NCBI GenBank assembly: GCA_023410025.1 | Contig: JAEYQM010000042.1 | Span: 1 to 41,778 of the forward strand | Length of the DNA stretch: 41,778 nt | Source: Bacillota bacterium | GTDB taxonomy: Bacteria; Bacillota_I; Bacilli_A; ML615J-28; CAG-698 | Direction: 5' to 3' | Shown: positions 1 to 7,230 of the stretch, in pieces | Numbering within the stretch: the stretch's first letter is position 1 | Layout of the letters: each line of letters begins with the position of its first letter | Program-made: the position numbers and the translations under genes | The notes under the pieces: generated by a model | The model's input: only the letters and a program-made list of their open reading frames with translations | Database searches by the model: none | Told to the model about the DNA's origin: nothing

Positions 1-165
1 AATGCTGAAGTTTATAATAATATGAAATTAAAGAAGTTATTATATGAATATTGTATAAATCAAGATAATAGTATTTTATTGTGGGAGGATGAAAATTTAT
101 TTAAATTAGAAGATTTAGATGTAATTCTAAAGTTTGACTTAAATATTCATATTATTACAAAATAA
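1..165 (+). CDS. 3' end of an unrecognised gene (partial)
   Basis: Frame 1 is open from the first base to a TAA at 163-165, giving the last 54 residues of a protein that begins outside the window. The fragment is rich in Leu, Lys, Asn and Glu, with no membrane segment and no motif I recognise. It ends in HIITK. In many Bacillota comFC lies just upstream of hpf, but this tail lacks the phosphoribosyltransferase-like ending of ComFC, so I do not assign it. The hpf gene has its own promoter downstream, so the two are probably separate transcription units. Confidence 0.5.
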   Translation, partial: NAEVYNNMKLKKLLYEYCINQDNSILLWEDENLFKLEDLDVILKFDLNIHIITK

Positions 166-199
166 GCAAGATACTTTACTATTAAAAAAAAACAAAATA

Positions 200-208
200 T
201 GTTATAAT
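200..208 (+). promoter_or_regulatory. Extended -10 promoter of hpf
   Basis: TGTTATAAT is a perfect -10 hexamer (203-208) preceded by the TGn extension. No good -35 hexamer lies 16-18 bp upstream, which is typical of extended -10 promoters. An AAGGAGG ribosome-binding site follows at 227-233. Confidence 0.6.
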
Positions 209-241
209 TATAGTGTAGTAAGCGAAAAGGAGGAAAATTTT

Positions 242-796
242 ATGAAAGTAATTGTTCGCGGAAAAAACAAGTTTGAACCAACTGATGCTATTAAAATCTA
301 TGCAACTGACAAACTACAAAAATTAAATTTGTATTTTAATGATGCTGATGAATTAATTGCTAATGTTTTGTGTAAGGTTTATGACGGATACCAAGTGGTT
401 GAAGTGACAATCCCTACAAAGCACATAATCCTTCGTGCTGAAGTCAGAGATCAAAGTATATATAGTGCAATTGATCTAGTAGTTGACAAATTAGAAACAC
501 AAATCAAAAAACACAAATCAAAAATTTATACAAGTATTAAAAGACGCGATGGTCTTAAAGGTGCCTACAATGAAATTTCTGATTTTGATTTAAACAAACT
601 ACAAACAGAAATCAAAGCAGTAAATCTAGTAAAGAATAAACAAGTTGAAATGTTACCAATGACTCCAGAAGATGCAATTATGCAAATGGAAATGTTGGGT
701 CATGACTTCTATATATTCTTAAATTCTAATACTGGTAAAGCATCTGTAGTATATCTACGAGATGATGGAGATTATGGAATAATTGATACGTTATAA
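242..796 (+). CDS. hpf: Long-form ribosome hibernation promoting factor (HPF / RaiA family)
   Basis: The 184-residue protein has the two-domain layout of long HPF. Residues 1-100 form the ribosome-binding S30AE/YfiA-type beta-alpha domain starting MKVIVRGKNKF. A linker of about 25 residues follows. The C-terminal dimerisation domain (about 128-184) carries the family pattern MTPEDAIMQMEMLGHDFYIF and ends in a DGDYGIIDTL-like strand. Long HPF binds the decoding centre of the 30S subunit and joins two 70S ribosomes into inactive 100S dimers in stationary phase. The ATG at 242 follows AAGGAGG by 8 bases. The gene is monocistronic, with an extended -10 promoter upstream and a hairpin terminator right after the stop. 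Its position ahead of secA-prfB is the same as in many Bacillota. Confidence 0.95.
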   Translation: MKVIVRGKNKFEPTDAIKIYATDKLQKLNLYFNDADELIANVLCKVYDGYQVVEVTIPTKHIILRAEVRDQSIYSAIDLVVDKLETQIKKHKSKIYTSIKRRDGLKGAYNEISDFDLNKLQTEIKAVNLVKNKQVEMLPMTPEDAIMQMEMLGHDFYIFLNSNTGKASVVYLRDDGDYGIIDTL

Positions 797-798
797 AA

Positions 799-823
799 AA
801 AAGCTGGATTTAATCCAGCTTTT
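799..823. terminator. Bidirectional terminator between hpf and sodA
   Basis: A hairpin with stem AAAAGCTGGAT / ATCCAGCTTTT and a TTA loop. It has A-rich sequence on one side and T-rich on the other, so it can end transcription of both convergent genes. Confidence 0.85.
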
Positions 824-830
824 CCTTTAA

Positions 831-1445
831 TTATTTTGCCATTGCAGCATTATATAATTCTTCAACTTTTGCCCAGTTAACTACGTTCCAGAATGCATTA
901 ATATAATCTGGACGACGGTTTTGATAGTTTAGGTAGTATGCATGTTCCCAAACGTCAAGTGCTAATATTGGCGCACCAACAGCAAATGGTGTATCTTGGT
1001 TTGCTGTAGAAGTAACTTGTAATTTCTTTTCAGGTGTTACTACTAACCATGCCCAACCGCTACCAAATCTTGTCTTAGCTGCATTTGCAAATGCTTCTTT
1101 AAAAGCATCAAATGAACCAAATGTATTTTCGATTTCAGCAAGTAATGCACCTTGTGGAGCTTTAGTGCTATTTGGTGTTAATAATTCCCAGAATAATGAG
1201 TGGTTGTAATGTCCCCCACCATTGTTTCTAACAGCTGTTTGAATATCTTCTGGTAATGTATCTAAATGTTTTAATAAGCATGGTAATTTTCTTTCGTATA
1301 ATTCTGGATGCTTATCTAAAGCAGCATTTAGATTGTCAATATATGCTTGATGATGTTTAGTATGATGAATCTTCATTGTCATTTCATCAATGTAAGGTAC
1401 TAAAGCATCATAGCTATAATTTAAAGTTGGTAATGTATATTTCAT
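831..1445 (-). CDS. sodA: Superoxide dismutase, Mn/Fe family
   Basis: The 204-residue protein has the usual family length and converts superoxide to hydrogen peroxide and oxygen in the cytoplasm. The metal ligands are visible: a His in MKIHHTKHHQAY near residue 27, a His in NHSLFWELL near residue 82, and the Asp and His of DVWEHAYYLNYQNRRPDY near residues 164-168. GGGHYNHSLFW and TANQDTPF (Gln and Asn of the Mn-type outer sphere) favour a Mn-dependent or cambialistic enzyme over a strict Fe form. The ATG at 1445 follows an AGGAGG site (1457-1462 on the minus strand). A TATAAT (1487-1492, minus) lies upstream. The presence of SOD suggests exposure to oxygen. The metal preference is inferred from motifs only. 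Confidence 0.95.
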   Translation of the reverse strand: MKYTLPTLNYSYDALVPYIDEMTMKIHHTKHHQAYIDNLNAALDKHPELYERKLPCLLKHLDTLPEDIQTAVRNNGGGHYNHSLFWELLTPNSTKAPQGALLAEIENTFGSFDAFKEAFANAAKTRFGSGWAWLVVTPEKKLQVTSTANQDTPFAVGAPILALDVWEHAYYLNYQNRRPDYINAFWNVVNWAKVEELYNAAMAK

Positions 1446-1522
1446 AATTTTTAAATCCTCCTAAAATTGTTATACTTTATTTTATCATTATATTTTTGAT
1501 TAAACAAGTAATTTGCTTCCAA

Positions 1523-1540
1523 AGTTAGTATATGCTAACT
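1523..1540. repeat. Short inverted repeat upstream of sodA
   Basis: Perfect 6-bp arms AGTTAG and CTAACT flank TATATG. The repeat lies about 80 bases upstream of the sodA start and 30 bases upstream of its -10. It could be a regulator site, but it matches no operator I can name and could be chance in such AT-rich DNA. Confidence 0.25.
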
Positions 1541-1649
1541 AAATATTTTTATTTACAAATAAAACTAAGATAAAAGTAAAAAAAAGGGAAAACATATAAA
1601 TATAGATTTGTTTTAAAATTACTCTAACCTTAAAAAGGAAAAAAATAAC

Positions 1650-1678
1650 TTGTAAAAATGGCATAAAAGTGATATTAT
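1650..1678 (+). promoter_or_regulatory. secA promoter
   Basis: TTGTAA (1650-1655), a 17-bp spacer, and TATTAT (1673-1678) lie 30 bases ahead of the secA start. Hexamer matches are 4/6 and 5/6 with ideal spacing. Confidence 0.55.
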
Positions 1679-1707
1679 ATTATTATATAGGAAGGATGTG
1701 ATTATGC

Positions 1708-4212
1708 GTGTTTAAGGGTTTATTCGATATAAGTTACAAAGAATTAAAACGCATAGATAAAATAATAAAGAAAATAGAGGTACTATTTGATGAGTATTCA
1801 AAATTAACAGATGAAGAACTTCAAAATAAAACTAATATTTTTCGTGAAAGATTAAAGAATAATGAACCTCTTGATAGCATAATTCCAGAAGTCTTTGCTA
1901 CGGTTAGGGAAGCATCAATTAGAGTTTTAAAATTAACACCATATCGTGAACAACTTATGGGTGCTTTAGCGATGCATGGTGGAAATATTGCGGAAATGAA
2001 GACAGGGGAAGGTAAAACTTTAACCTCAACATTCGTTGCTTACTTAAATGCATTACCTGGTCAAGGTGTACATATTGTTACTGTCAATGAATATCTAGCT
2101 TCACGTGATGCAACTGAAATGGGTGCATTATTTAAATGGCTAGGTTTAACAGTAGGATTGAACTTACGTGAATTAACACCAGAACAAAAAAGAGAAGCAT
2201 ATTACTGTGATATTACTTACTCAACAAACAATGAACTTGGGTTTGACTATCTAAGAGATCACATGGTTATTTATAAAGAACAAATGGTTCAAAGACCACT
2301 TAACTTTGCTATTGTCGATGAAGTTGACTCGATTTTAATTGACGAAGCAAGAACACCACTTATTATTTCTGGTGGTGCTAAAAATACAGGAAATCTTTAC
2401 CAACAAGCTGATATGTTTGTTAAGAGACTTTCTGAAAATGTTGACTTTGAAATAGACATTAAGGCAAAACATATTGCCTTAACTGAAGAAGGAATTAATA
2501 AAGCTGAAAAGTTTTTCTCACTTGAAAACTTATACGATTTAAAGAACGTAAATCTATTACATCATATCAATAATGCCTTAAGAGCAAACTTTATTATGTT
2601 TAAAGATGTTGATTATGTTGTTCAAGATAACACAGTAATTATTGTTGACTCATTTACTGGACGTTTAATGCATGGTCGTCAATTCTCTGAAGGCTTACAT
2701 CAAGCCTTAGAAGCAAAAGAACATGTAGAGATTAAAAAAGAAACAAGAACTGTTGCTACAATCACATTTCAAAATTACTTTAGAATGTATAAGAAACTTG
2801 CTGGTATGACAGGTACTGCTAAGACTGAAGAAGAAGAATTTAGAAACATTTATAACATGTTTGTAATTGAAATTCCAACTCATAAACCAGTTATTCGAGT
2901 AGATGCAGTTGATGCAATGTACTTAACAATGAAGGGTAAATTTGAAGCAATTGCTAATGAAATTCAAGAAAGACATAGAAAAGGTCAACCTGTTCTAGTT
3001 GGTACTATATCAATTGAAACAAGTGAATACTTATCATCTTTACTAATAAAACGTGGAATAAAACATGATGTATTAAATGCTAAGCAACATGAAAGAGAAG
3101 CGGAAATAATTGCTAATGCTGGTAAAAAAGGTGCTGTAACTATTGCAACAAACATGGCTGGTCGTGGTACCGATATCAAACTTGGTGAAGGTGTAGTTGA
3201 ACTTGGAGGTTTAGCCGTAATTGGTACAGAACGTCATGAATCAAGACGTATTGATAATCAGTTGAGAGGTCGTTCAGGACGTCAAGGTGACCCAGGATTT
3301 TCAAGATTCTATTTATCTGCTGAAGATGATCTAATGAAACGATTTGGTAGTGAAAGATTTAAATCACTACTTGCTGTAATGGTTAACCAAAAAGATGGAA
3401 CTGAACAAGCTTTGGAAAACAAAATGTTTTCAAACTTTGTTGAAAATGCTCAAAAGAAAATTGAAGGTAATAACTTTGATTCTCGTAAAAACGTCTTAGA
3501 ATATGACGAAGTTTTAAGAAAACAACGTGAAATTATTTATAGACAAAGAAGAGAAATATTATTCTTAGATGATATTACTGATGTTGTTAAACCGATGATG
3601 CAAGGTGCATGTTCAAGAATGGTATTTGAATTTACAAATTCAGATAAGAAAAATAATCAAGTTGATGTAGATGGTTTATTTGAAAGTATTGATGGCAAAT
3701 ACTTCCCATTAGGTGCTATCCAAAAGGTTGAACTTAAGTATAAAAATTTAGAACAATTAAATGAATACTTATTAAATAAATGTCTTTCATTACTTGAAGA
3801 AAAGAAACAAGCCTTTGGTCAAGAAACATATAATGAATTCTTAAAAGTAATTGTACTTCGTGTTGTTGATACATTCTGGATGGAACATATTGATGCAATG
3901 AGTGAGTTACGTCAAGCGGTTAGACTTCAAGCTTATGCTCAAGTTAACCCATTAAGAGAATATCAAGAAATTGGATTTGAAAAATTTGAAACAATGATTC
4001 AAAATATTGAAAATGAAGCTACAAGATATTTAAATCGTGCTCAAATTAGAGATAATCTACAAAGAGAAGCTGTTGTTAAAAACACCGTAGCTTCATCTGG
4101 TAAGGATGAAGGCACAAAACGTAAGCCAATTGTATCCAAAGAGCAAGTAGGTAGAAATGATCCATGTCCTTGTGGTAGTGGAAAGAAATATAAAAACTGT
4201 TGTGGAAGATAA
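1708..4212 (+). CDS. secA: Preprotein translocase motor ATPase SecA
   Basis: The 834-residue SecA is the ATPase that pushes unfolded precursors through SecYEG. Walker A is MKTGEGKT (97-104) and Walker B/DEAD-like DEVDSILIDEAR begins near residue 204. The second helicase lobe has NMAGRGTDIKLGEGV and the GRSGRQGD motif. The C-terminus has the zinc-binding, SecB/ribosome-contacting tail with CPCGSGKKYKNCC. A TGA immediately upstream in frame (1699-1701) leaves GTG 1708 as the only start that keeps the conserved FKGLFD beginning. The Shine-Dalgarno GGAAGG sits about 12 bases upstream, which is rather far. An ATG at 1704 in another frame is better spaced but opens a three-codon ORF (see findings). 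prfB follows after a hairpin. Confidence 0.97.
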   Translation: MFKGLFDISYKELKRIDKIIKKIEVLFDEYSKLTDEELQNKTNIFRERLKNNEPLDSIIPEVFATVREASIRVLKLTPYREQLMGALAMHGGNIAEMKTGEGKTLTSTFVAYLNALPGQGVHIVTVNEYLASRDATEMGALFKWLGLTVGLNLRELTPEQKREAYYCDITYSTNNELGFDYLRDHMVIYKEQMVQRPLNFAIVDEVDSILIDEARTPLIISGGAKNTGNLYQQADMFVKRLSENVDFEIDIKAKHIALTEEGINKAEKFFSLENLYDLKNVNLLHHINNALRANFIMFKDVDYVVQDNTVIIVDSFTGRLMHGRQFSEGLHQALEAKEHVEIKKETRTVATITFQNYFRMYKKLAGMTGTAKTEEEEFRNIYNMFVIEIPTHKPVIRVDAVDAMYLTMKGKFEAIANEIQERHRKGQPVLVGTISIETSEYLSSLLIKRGIKHDVLNAKQHEREAEIIANAGKKGAVTIATNMAGRGTDIKLGEGVVELGGLAVIGTERHESRRIDNQLRGRSGRQGDPGFSRFYLSAEDDLMKRFGSERFKSLLAVMVNQKDGTEQALENKMFSNFVENAQKKIEGNNFDSRKNVLEYDEVLRKQREIIYRQRREILFLDDITDVVKPMMQGACSRMVFEFTNSDKKNNQVDVDGLFESIDGKYFPLGAIQKVELKYKNLEQLNEYLLNKCLSLLEEKKQAFGQETYNEFLKVIVLRVVDTFWMEHIDAMSELRQAVRLQAYAQVNPLREYQEIGFEKFETMIQNIENEATRYLNRAQIRDNLQREAVVKNTVASSGKDEGTKRKPIVSKEQVGRNDPCPCGSGKKYKNCCGR

Positions 4213-4213
4213 A

Positions 4214-4240
4214 TGCTCAAGACTTACTCTTGAGTATTTT
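4214..4240 (+). terminator. Hairpin with T-run between secA and prfB
   Basis: CTCAAGA (4216-4222) and TCTTGAG (4228-4234) pair around a CTTAC loop and are followed by TATTTT. The T-run is short, so this is probably a partial terminator or attenuator rather than a full stop. I see no separate strong promoter for prfB. Confidence 0.5.
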
Positions 4241-4264
4241 CCATGTTTATAAATGGAGGTTCTT

Positions 4265-5368
4265 ATGGAAAATTATGAAATAGTCAAAAACATTGAAAAT
4301 TTTGATAAAAGACTTAAAGAGTTAGGCACTGCCATAAATATTGATAAATTAAAAGAGGACCTTCTTAGTAATGAAAAATTAATGAATGATCCTAATTTTT
4401 GGAACAATTCAAAACAAAGTGCAAAGGTTTTAAAAGAAATTAAAGATCAAAAAGAAAGAATTGAAACTTTAAATTCTTTAAATACTTTATTAGAAGATTT
4501 AGAGTTTTATTTCGATATGTATAAAAATGAAGATGAATCGTTAGGCAATGACATTGAAAAACTAATTGGTAAATTAGGTAATGAACTTGAATCTTTTGAG
4601 ATTAAGATGTTGTTAAGTAGGGAATATGATGGATCTGATGCCATTATTGAAATGCATCCAGGTGCTGGTGGAACTGAATCACAAGATTGGTGTGAAATGT
4701 TATTCAGAATGTATAAAAGATATTGTGAAAAGCAGGGTTACGATGTTGAAGTCATTGACTATATTGCCGGTGAAGATGCAGGTATAAAATCAGTAAGCTT
4801 TGTTGTTCATGGAGATAAGGCTTATGGATATTTAAAAGGTGAAAGTGGCGTTCACCGTTTAGTTCGTATTTCTCCATTTGATAGCAATTCCCGTAGACAT
4901 ACATCATTTTGTGCTGTAACTGTTTATCCTCAGATAGATTCTGATGTTAATATTGAAGTCAAACCAGAAGACATAAGAGTAGATACATATCGTTCAAGTG
5001 GTGCTGGGGGACAAAGTGTTAATACAACCGATTCAGCAATCCGCATTACCCATCTCAAAACTGGTATTGTCGTAACTTGTCAAAACGAACGAAGCCAAAT
5101 TCAAAATCGTGAGAAAGCTTTACAAATTCTTAAATCTAAGTTATATCAATTAGAATTAGAAGAACAAGATAAAAAAATTAAAAATGTTACTGGAGAAATT
5201 AGTGATAATAGCTTCGGTAGTCAAATTAGATCTTATGTTTTCCACCCATATTCATTAATAAAAGACCATAGAACTGATTATGAAACATTTAATGTTAATC
5301 CAGTTATGGATGGAGAAATAGATGAGTTTATTAATGCGTATCTTAAGTCAAATTATAATCAGAGGTAA
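4265..5368 (+). CDS. prfB: Peptide chain release factor 2 (RF2)
   Basis: RF2 recognises UAA and UGA stop codons and triggers peptide release. The stop-codon-reading SPF tripeptide is in RISPFDSNSRR, and the catalytic GGQ is in SGAGGQSVNTT, where the normally His-like next residue is Ser. The length of 367 residues is normal. The ATG at 4265 follows GGAGGT (4255-4260); an in-frame ATG at 4253 overlaps that ribosome-binding site and is unlikely. Most bacteria read prfB through an internal TGA by programmed +1 frameshift near codon 25. Here the reading frame is continuous, with no internal stop, so this autoregulation is absent. An active RF2 agrees with TGA being a stop in this genome. Confidence 0.96.
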   Translation: MENYEIVKNIENFDKRLKELGTAINIDKLKEDLLSNEKLMNDPNFWNNSKQSAKVLKEIKDQKERIETLNSLNTLLEDLEFYFDMYKNEDESLGNDIEKLIGKLGNELESFEIKMLLSREYDGSDAIIEMHPGAGGTESQDWCEMLFRMYKRYCEKQGYDVEVIDYIAGEDAGIKSVSFVVHGDKAYGYLKGESGVHRLVRISPFDSNSRRHTSFCAVTVYPQIDSDVNIEVKPEDIRVDTYRSSGAGGQSVNTTDSAIRITHLKTGIVVTCQNERSQIQNREKALQILKSKLYQLELEEQDKKIKNVTGEISDNSFGSQIRSYVFHPYSLIKDHRTDYETFNVNPVMDGEIDEFINAYLKSNYNQR

Positions 5369-5370
5369 AT

Positions 5371-6237
5371 ATGAAAATAAATAAAAATAAATTTATTGAA
5401 TGGTTAAATATGTCTTTAGGTGTATTTATTGCTAGCTTTGCCTTCAGTTTCTTTATTTCACCTAAAGGGTTTGTAATTGGTGGTGTATCAGGAATAAGCG
5501 TAATCTTATACGAATTATTTGGTTTTGATACGGCTCTAACAATCCTAATTATGAATATCTTACTATTGTTATTAGGTTTTTTATGCTTAGGTAAGGAGTT
5601 TTTCTTAAAAACAATATATGGTTCTCTAATGTTTCCGGTATTTGTAAAATTATTTGATTTACTTTATAGTACAATAAATCCGGAAACAGTAAATGATAAT
5701 TTATTATTAATTGTATTTTCATCATTAATAATGGGTTATGGATTAGGTCTTGCAGTAAAAAATGGTGGAACAACTGGAGGAGTAGATATTCCTCAAAATA
5801 TTCTTTTGAAGTTCTTCCATATTCCTTTCTCAGTATCGATTATTATAATAGATGGAACAATTATTTTACTTGGATATTTATTAATTCCAAATTCTGATTT
5901 AAGTTTAATCCTATATGGAATTTTATTTGCCGTTGTAAGTGGAATTGTAGTTGATAAAGTTATATTTAGTGGTTTTAATAAAAGAGCTGTTTACATCATT
6001 TCTGATAAGAATGACGAAATTAAAAATAAAATTCTTGAACAAATCGGTAGGGGAGTAACAAAGATGAAAATAGTTGGTGGATATACAAACAAAGAAAAAG
6101 AAAAACTTGTTTGTGTACTATCAAACTTTGAATACTTTAAACTTAAAAAAATTATTGAAGAATGTGATCCAACAGCTTTCTTTTATGCAGTTCGTGCTAG
6201 TGAAGTAAGTGGTGAAGGATTTACTTATGAAAAGTGA
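5371..6237 (+). CDS. YitT family membrane protein (DUF161 + DUF2179)
   Basis: The 288-residue protein starts two bases after the prfB stop. Residues 1-200 contain about five hydrophobic segments, with the family signature GFVIGGVSGISVILY near residues 32-46 and a glycine-rich NGGTTGGVDI loop. Residues 205-288 form the soluble DUF2179-type domain (RAVYIISDKNDEI onward, ending AVRASEVSGEGF). The family is common in Bacillota in several copies. Its biochemical role is not established, so only the family can be named. It is translationally close to prfB upstream and overlaps recX downstream by 11 bases, which suggests one transcript. Confidence 0.85.
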   Translation: MKINKNKFIEWLNMSLGVFIASFAFSFFISPKGFVIGGVSGISVILYELFGFDTALTILIMNILLLLLGFLCLGKEFFLKTIYGSLMFPVFVKLFDLLYSTINPETVNDNLLLIVFSSLIMGYGLGLAVKNGGTTGGVDIPQNILLKFFHIPFSVSIIIIDGTIILLGYLLIPNSDLSLILYGILFAVVSGIVVDKVIFSGFNKRAVYIISDKNDEIKNKILEQIGRGVTKMKIVGGYTNKEKEKLVCVLSNFEYFKLKKIIEECDPTAFFYAVRASEVSGEGFTYEK

Positions 6238-6988
6238 ATTTAAAATATTAAGTGTTGAAAAGAAAAAAAATAATTATTTAGTTACAACTGATGATAAAGA
6301 ATTTGAAGCTGATGAAGAAACTATTATAAAATATTATATATTTAAGGATAAAGTCTTTACAAAAACAGAATTTAATAAAATATTAGAAGAAATTGAAATA
6401 AACAAATATTTTAATAAATCATTAAAATTCTTAAGTTATAAAAGTAGATCAGTTTCTGAAATAATCCAATATCTAAAAGATGTAAACAATAAAGACATTA
6501 TAATTGAAAGATTAATAAAGTTGGGTTATTTAAATGATGAAATATATTCAAAGAATATGTTTGAGTATTGCCTTAGAAATAATAAGGGTCCAGCTTATTT
6601 AAAAAACAAACTTTTAGAAAAAGGAATTTCCAAAGAGTTAATTTCTAAGACCATATATATGTATGATTATCAATCTGAAAAAGAAGTAATTGAAAACATT
6701 GTTAATAAACTTGCTAATAGAGAATCATCTAAACCAGTTAAAGCATTAAAATTATCAATCTTAAGTAAATTACACCGCGATGGATTTAATCTAGATATTG
6801 CAAGTCTAGTAATTAGTAAAGTAAATTTTATTGATAATAGTGATGAACTTTTAAAAAAAGATTATCAAAAACAGATTCAAAAATTACAAGATAAAGATAT
6901 TGATGCATACACAAAAAAACAAAAAATTATTACATATTTACTAAATAAAGGATATGACTATAAAAAAATTAAAGATATTGTAGAATAA
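6227..6988 (+). CDS. recX: Regulatory protein RecX
   Basis: The protein has 253 residues from ATG 6227. It contains repeated RecX three-helix units: FLSYKSRSVSEIIQYL, RLIKLGYLNDEIYSKNMFEY and KGPAYLKNKLLEKGISKELI are recognisable. RecX binds RecA filaments and limits their growth. A GTG at 6209 would lengthen it by six residues, but ATG 6227 follows a GAAGG site at normal spacing and gives the usual N-terminal extension seen in Bacillota RecX. It overlaps the end of the YitT-like gene. recA is not in the window. Confidence 0.87.
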   Translation: MKSEFKILSVEKKKNNYLVTTDDKEFEADEETIIKYYIFKDKVFTKTEFNKILEEIEINKYFNKSLKFLSYKSRSVSEIIQYLKDVNNKDIIIERLIKLGYLNDEIYSKNMFEYCLRNNKGPAYLKNKLLEKGISKELISKTIYMYDYQSEKEVIENIVNKLANRESSKPVKALKLSILSKLHRDGFNLDIASLVISKVNFIDNSDELLKKDYQKQIQKLQDKDIDAYTKKQKIITYLLNKGYDYKKIKDIVE

Positions 6989-7023
6989 TATAGATTCTAT
7001 ACATATAATTTAGTGGTGATCTA

Positions 7024-7125
7024 ATGAAAAAAACCGATAAAAGAGAAGCACTAATTAGCCATAAAGATTTGGAGCGGAATGTAAAAGAAGAAATAGAAAA
7101 AGATTTTAAGAACAAGAAAAAATAA
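7024..7125 (+). CDS. Small highly charged protein of 33 residues, unknown
   Basis: ATG 7024 to TAA 7123 encodes 33 residues, about half of them Lys, Glu, Asp or Arg, beginning MKKTDKREALISHKDLERN and ending in FKNKKK. A GGTGAT ribosome-binding site lies 3-8 bases upstream and a TATAAT hexamer at 7004-7009. A strong terminator follows two bases after the second stop. The tight packaging between a ribosome-binding site and a terminator is what supports a real gene. There is no signal peptide, membrane segment or cysteine. It lies downstream of recX, a region that carries small spore-associated genes in Bacillus, but I see no similarity to them. Confidence 0.55.
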   Translation: MKKTDKREALISHKDLERNVKEEIEKDFKNKKK

Positions 7126-7126
7126 T

Positions 7127-7150
7127 AAAACCCGCTTATGCGGGTTTTAT
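7127..7150 (+). terminator. Intrinsic terminator after recX and the 33-residue gene
   Basis: AAAACCCGC (7127-7135), loop TTAT, GCGGGTTTT (7140-7148): a GC-rich stem with a T-tract, the strongest hairpin in the neighbourhood. Confidence 0.9.
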
Positions 7151-7184
7151 TATAGCGAAATAAGAAAAACGTTTGCACTTTATT

Positions 7185-7213
7185 TTGACTTATGTCGTAT
7201 ATTGGGGTAAAAT
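7185..7213 (+). promoter_or_regulatory. Promoter of the GHL10-type secreted protein
   Basis: TTGACT (7185-7190), 17-bp spacer, TAAAAT (7208-7213), then AAAGGAGGT at 7218-7226 and the ATG at 7231. Confidence 0.7.
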
Positions 7214-7230
7214 GAGTAAAGGAGGTAGAC

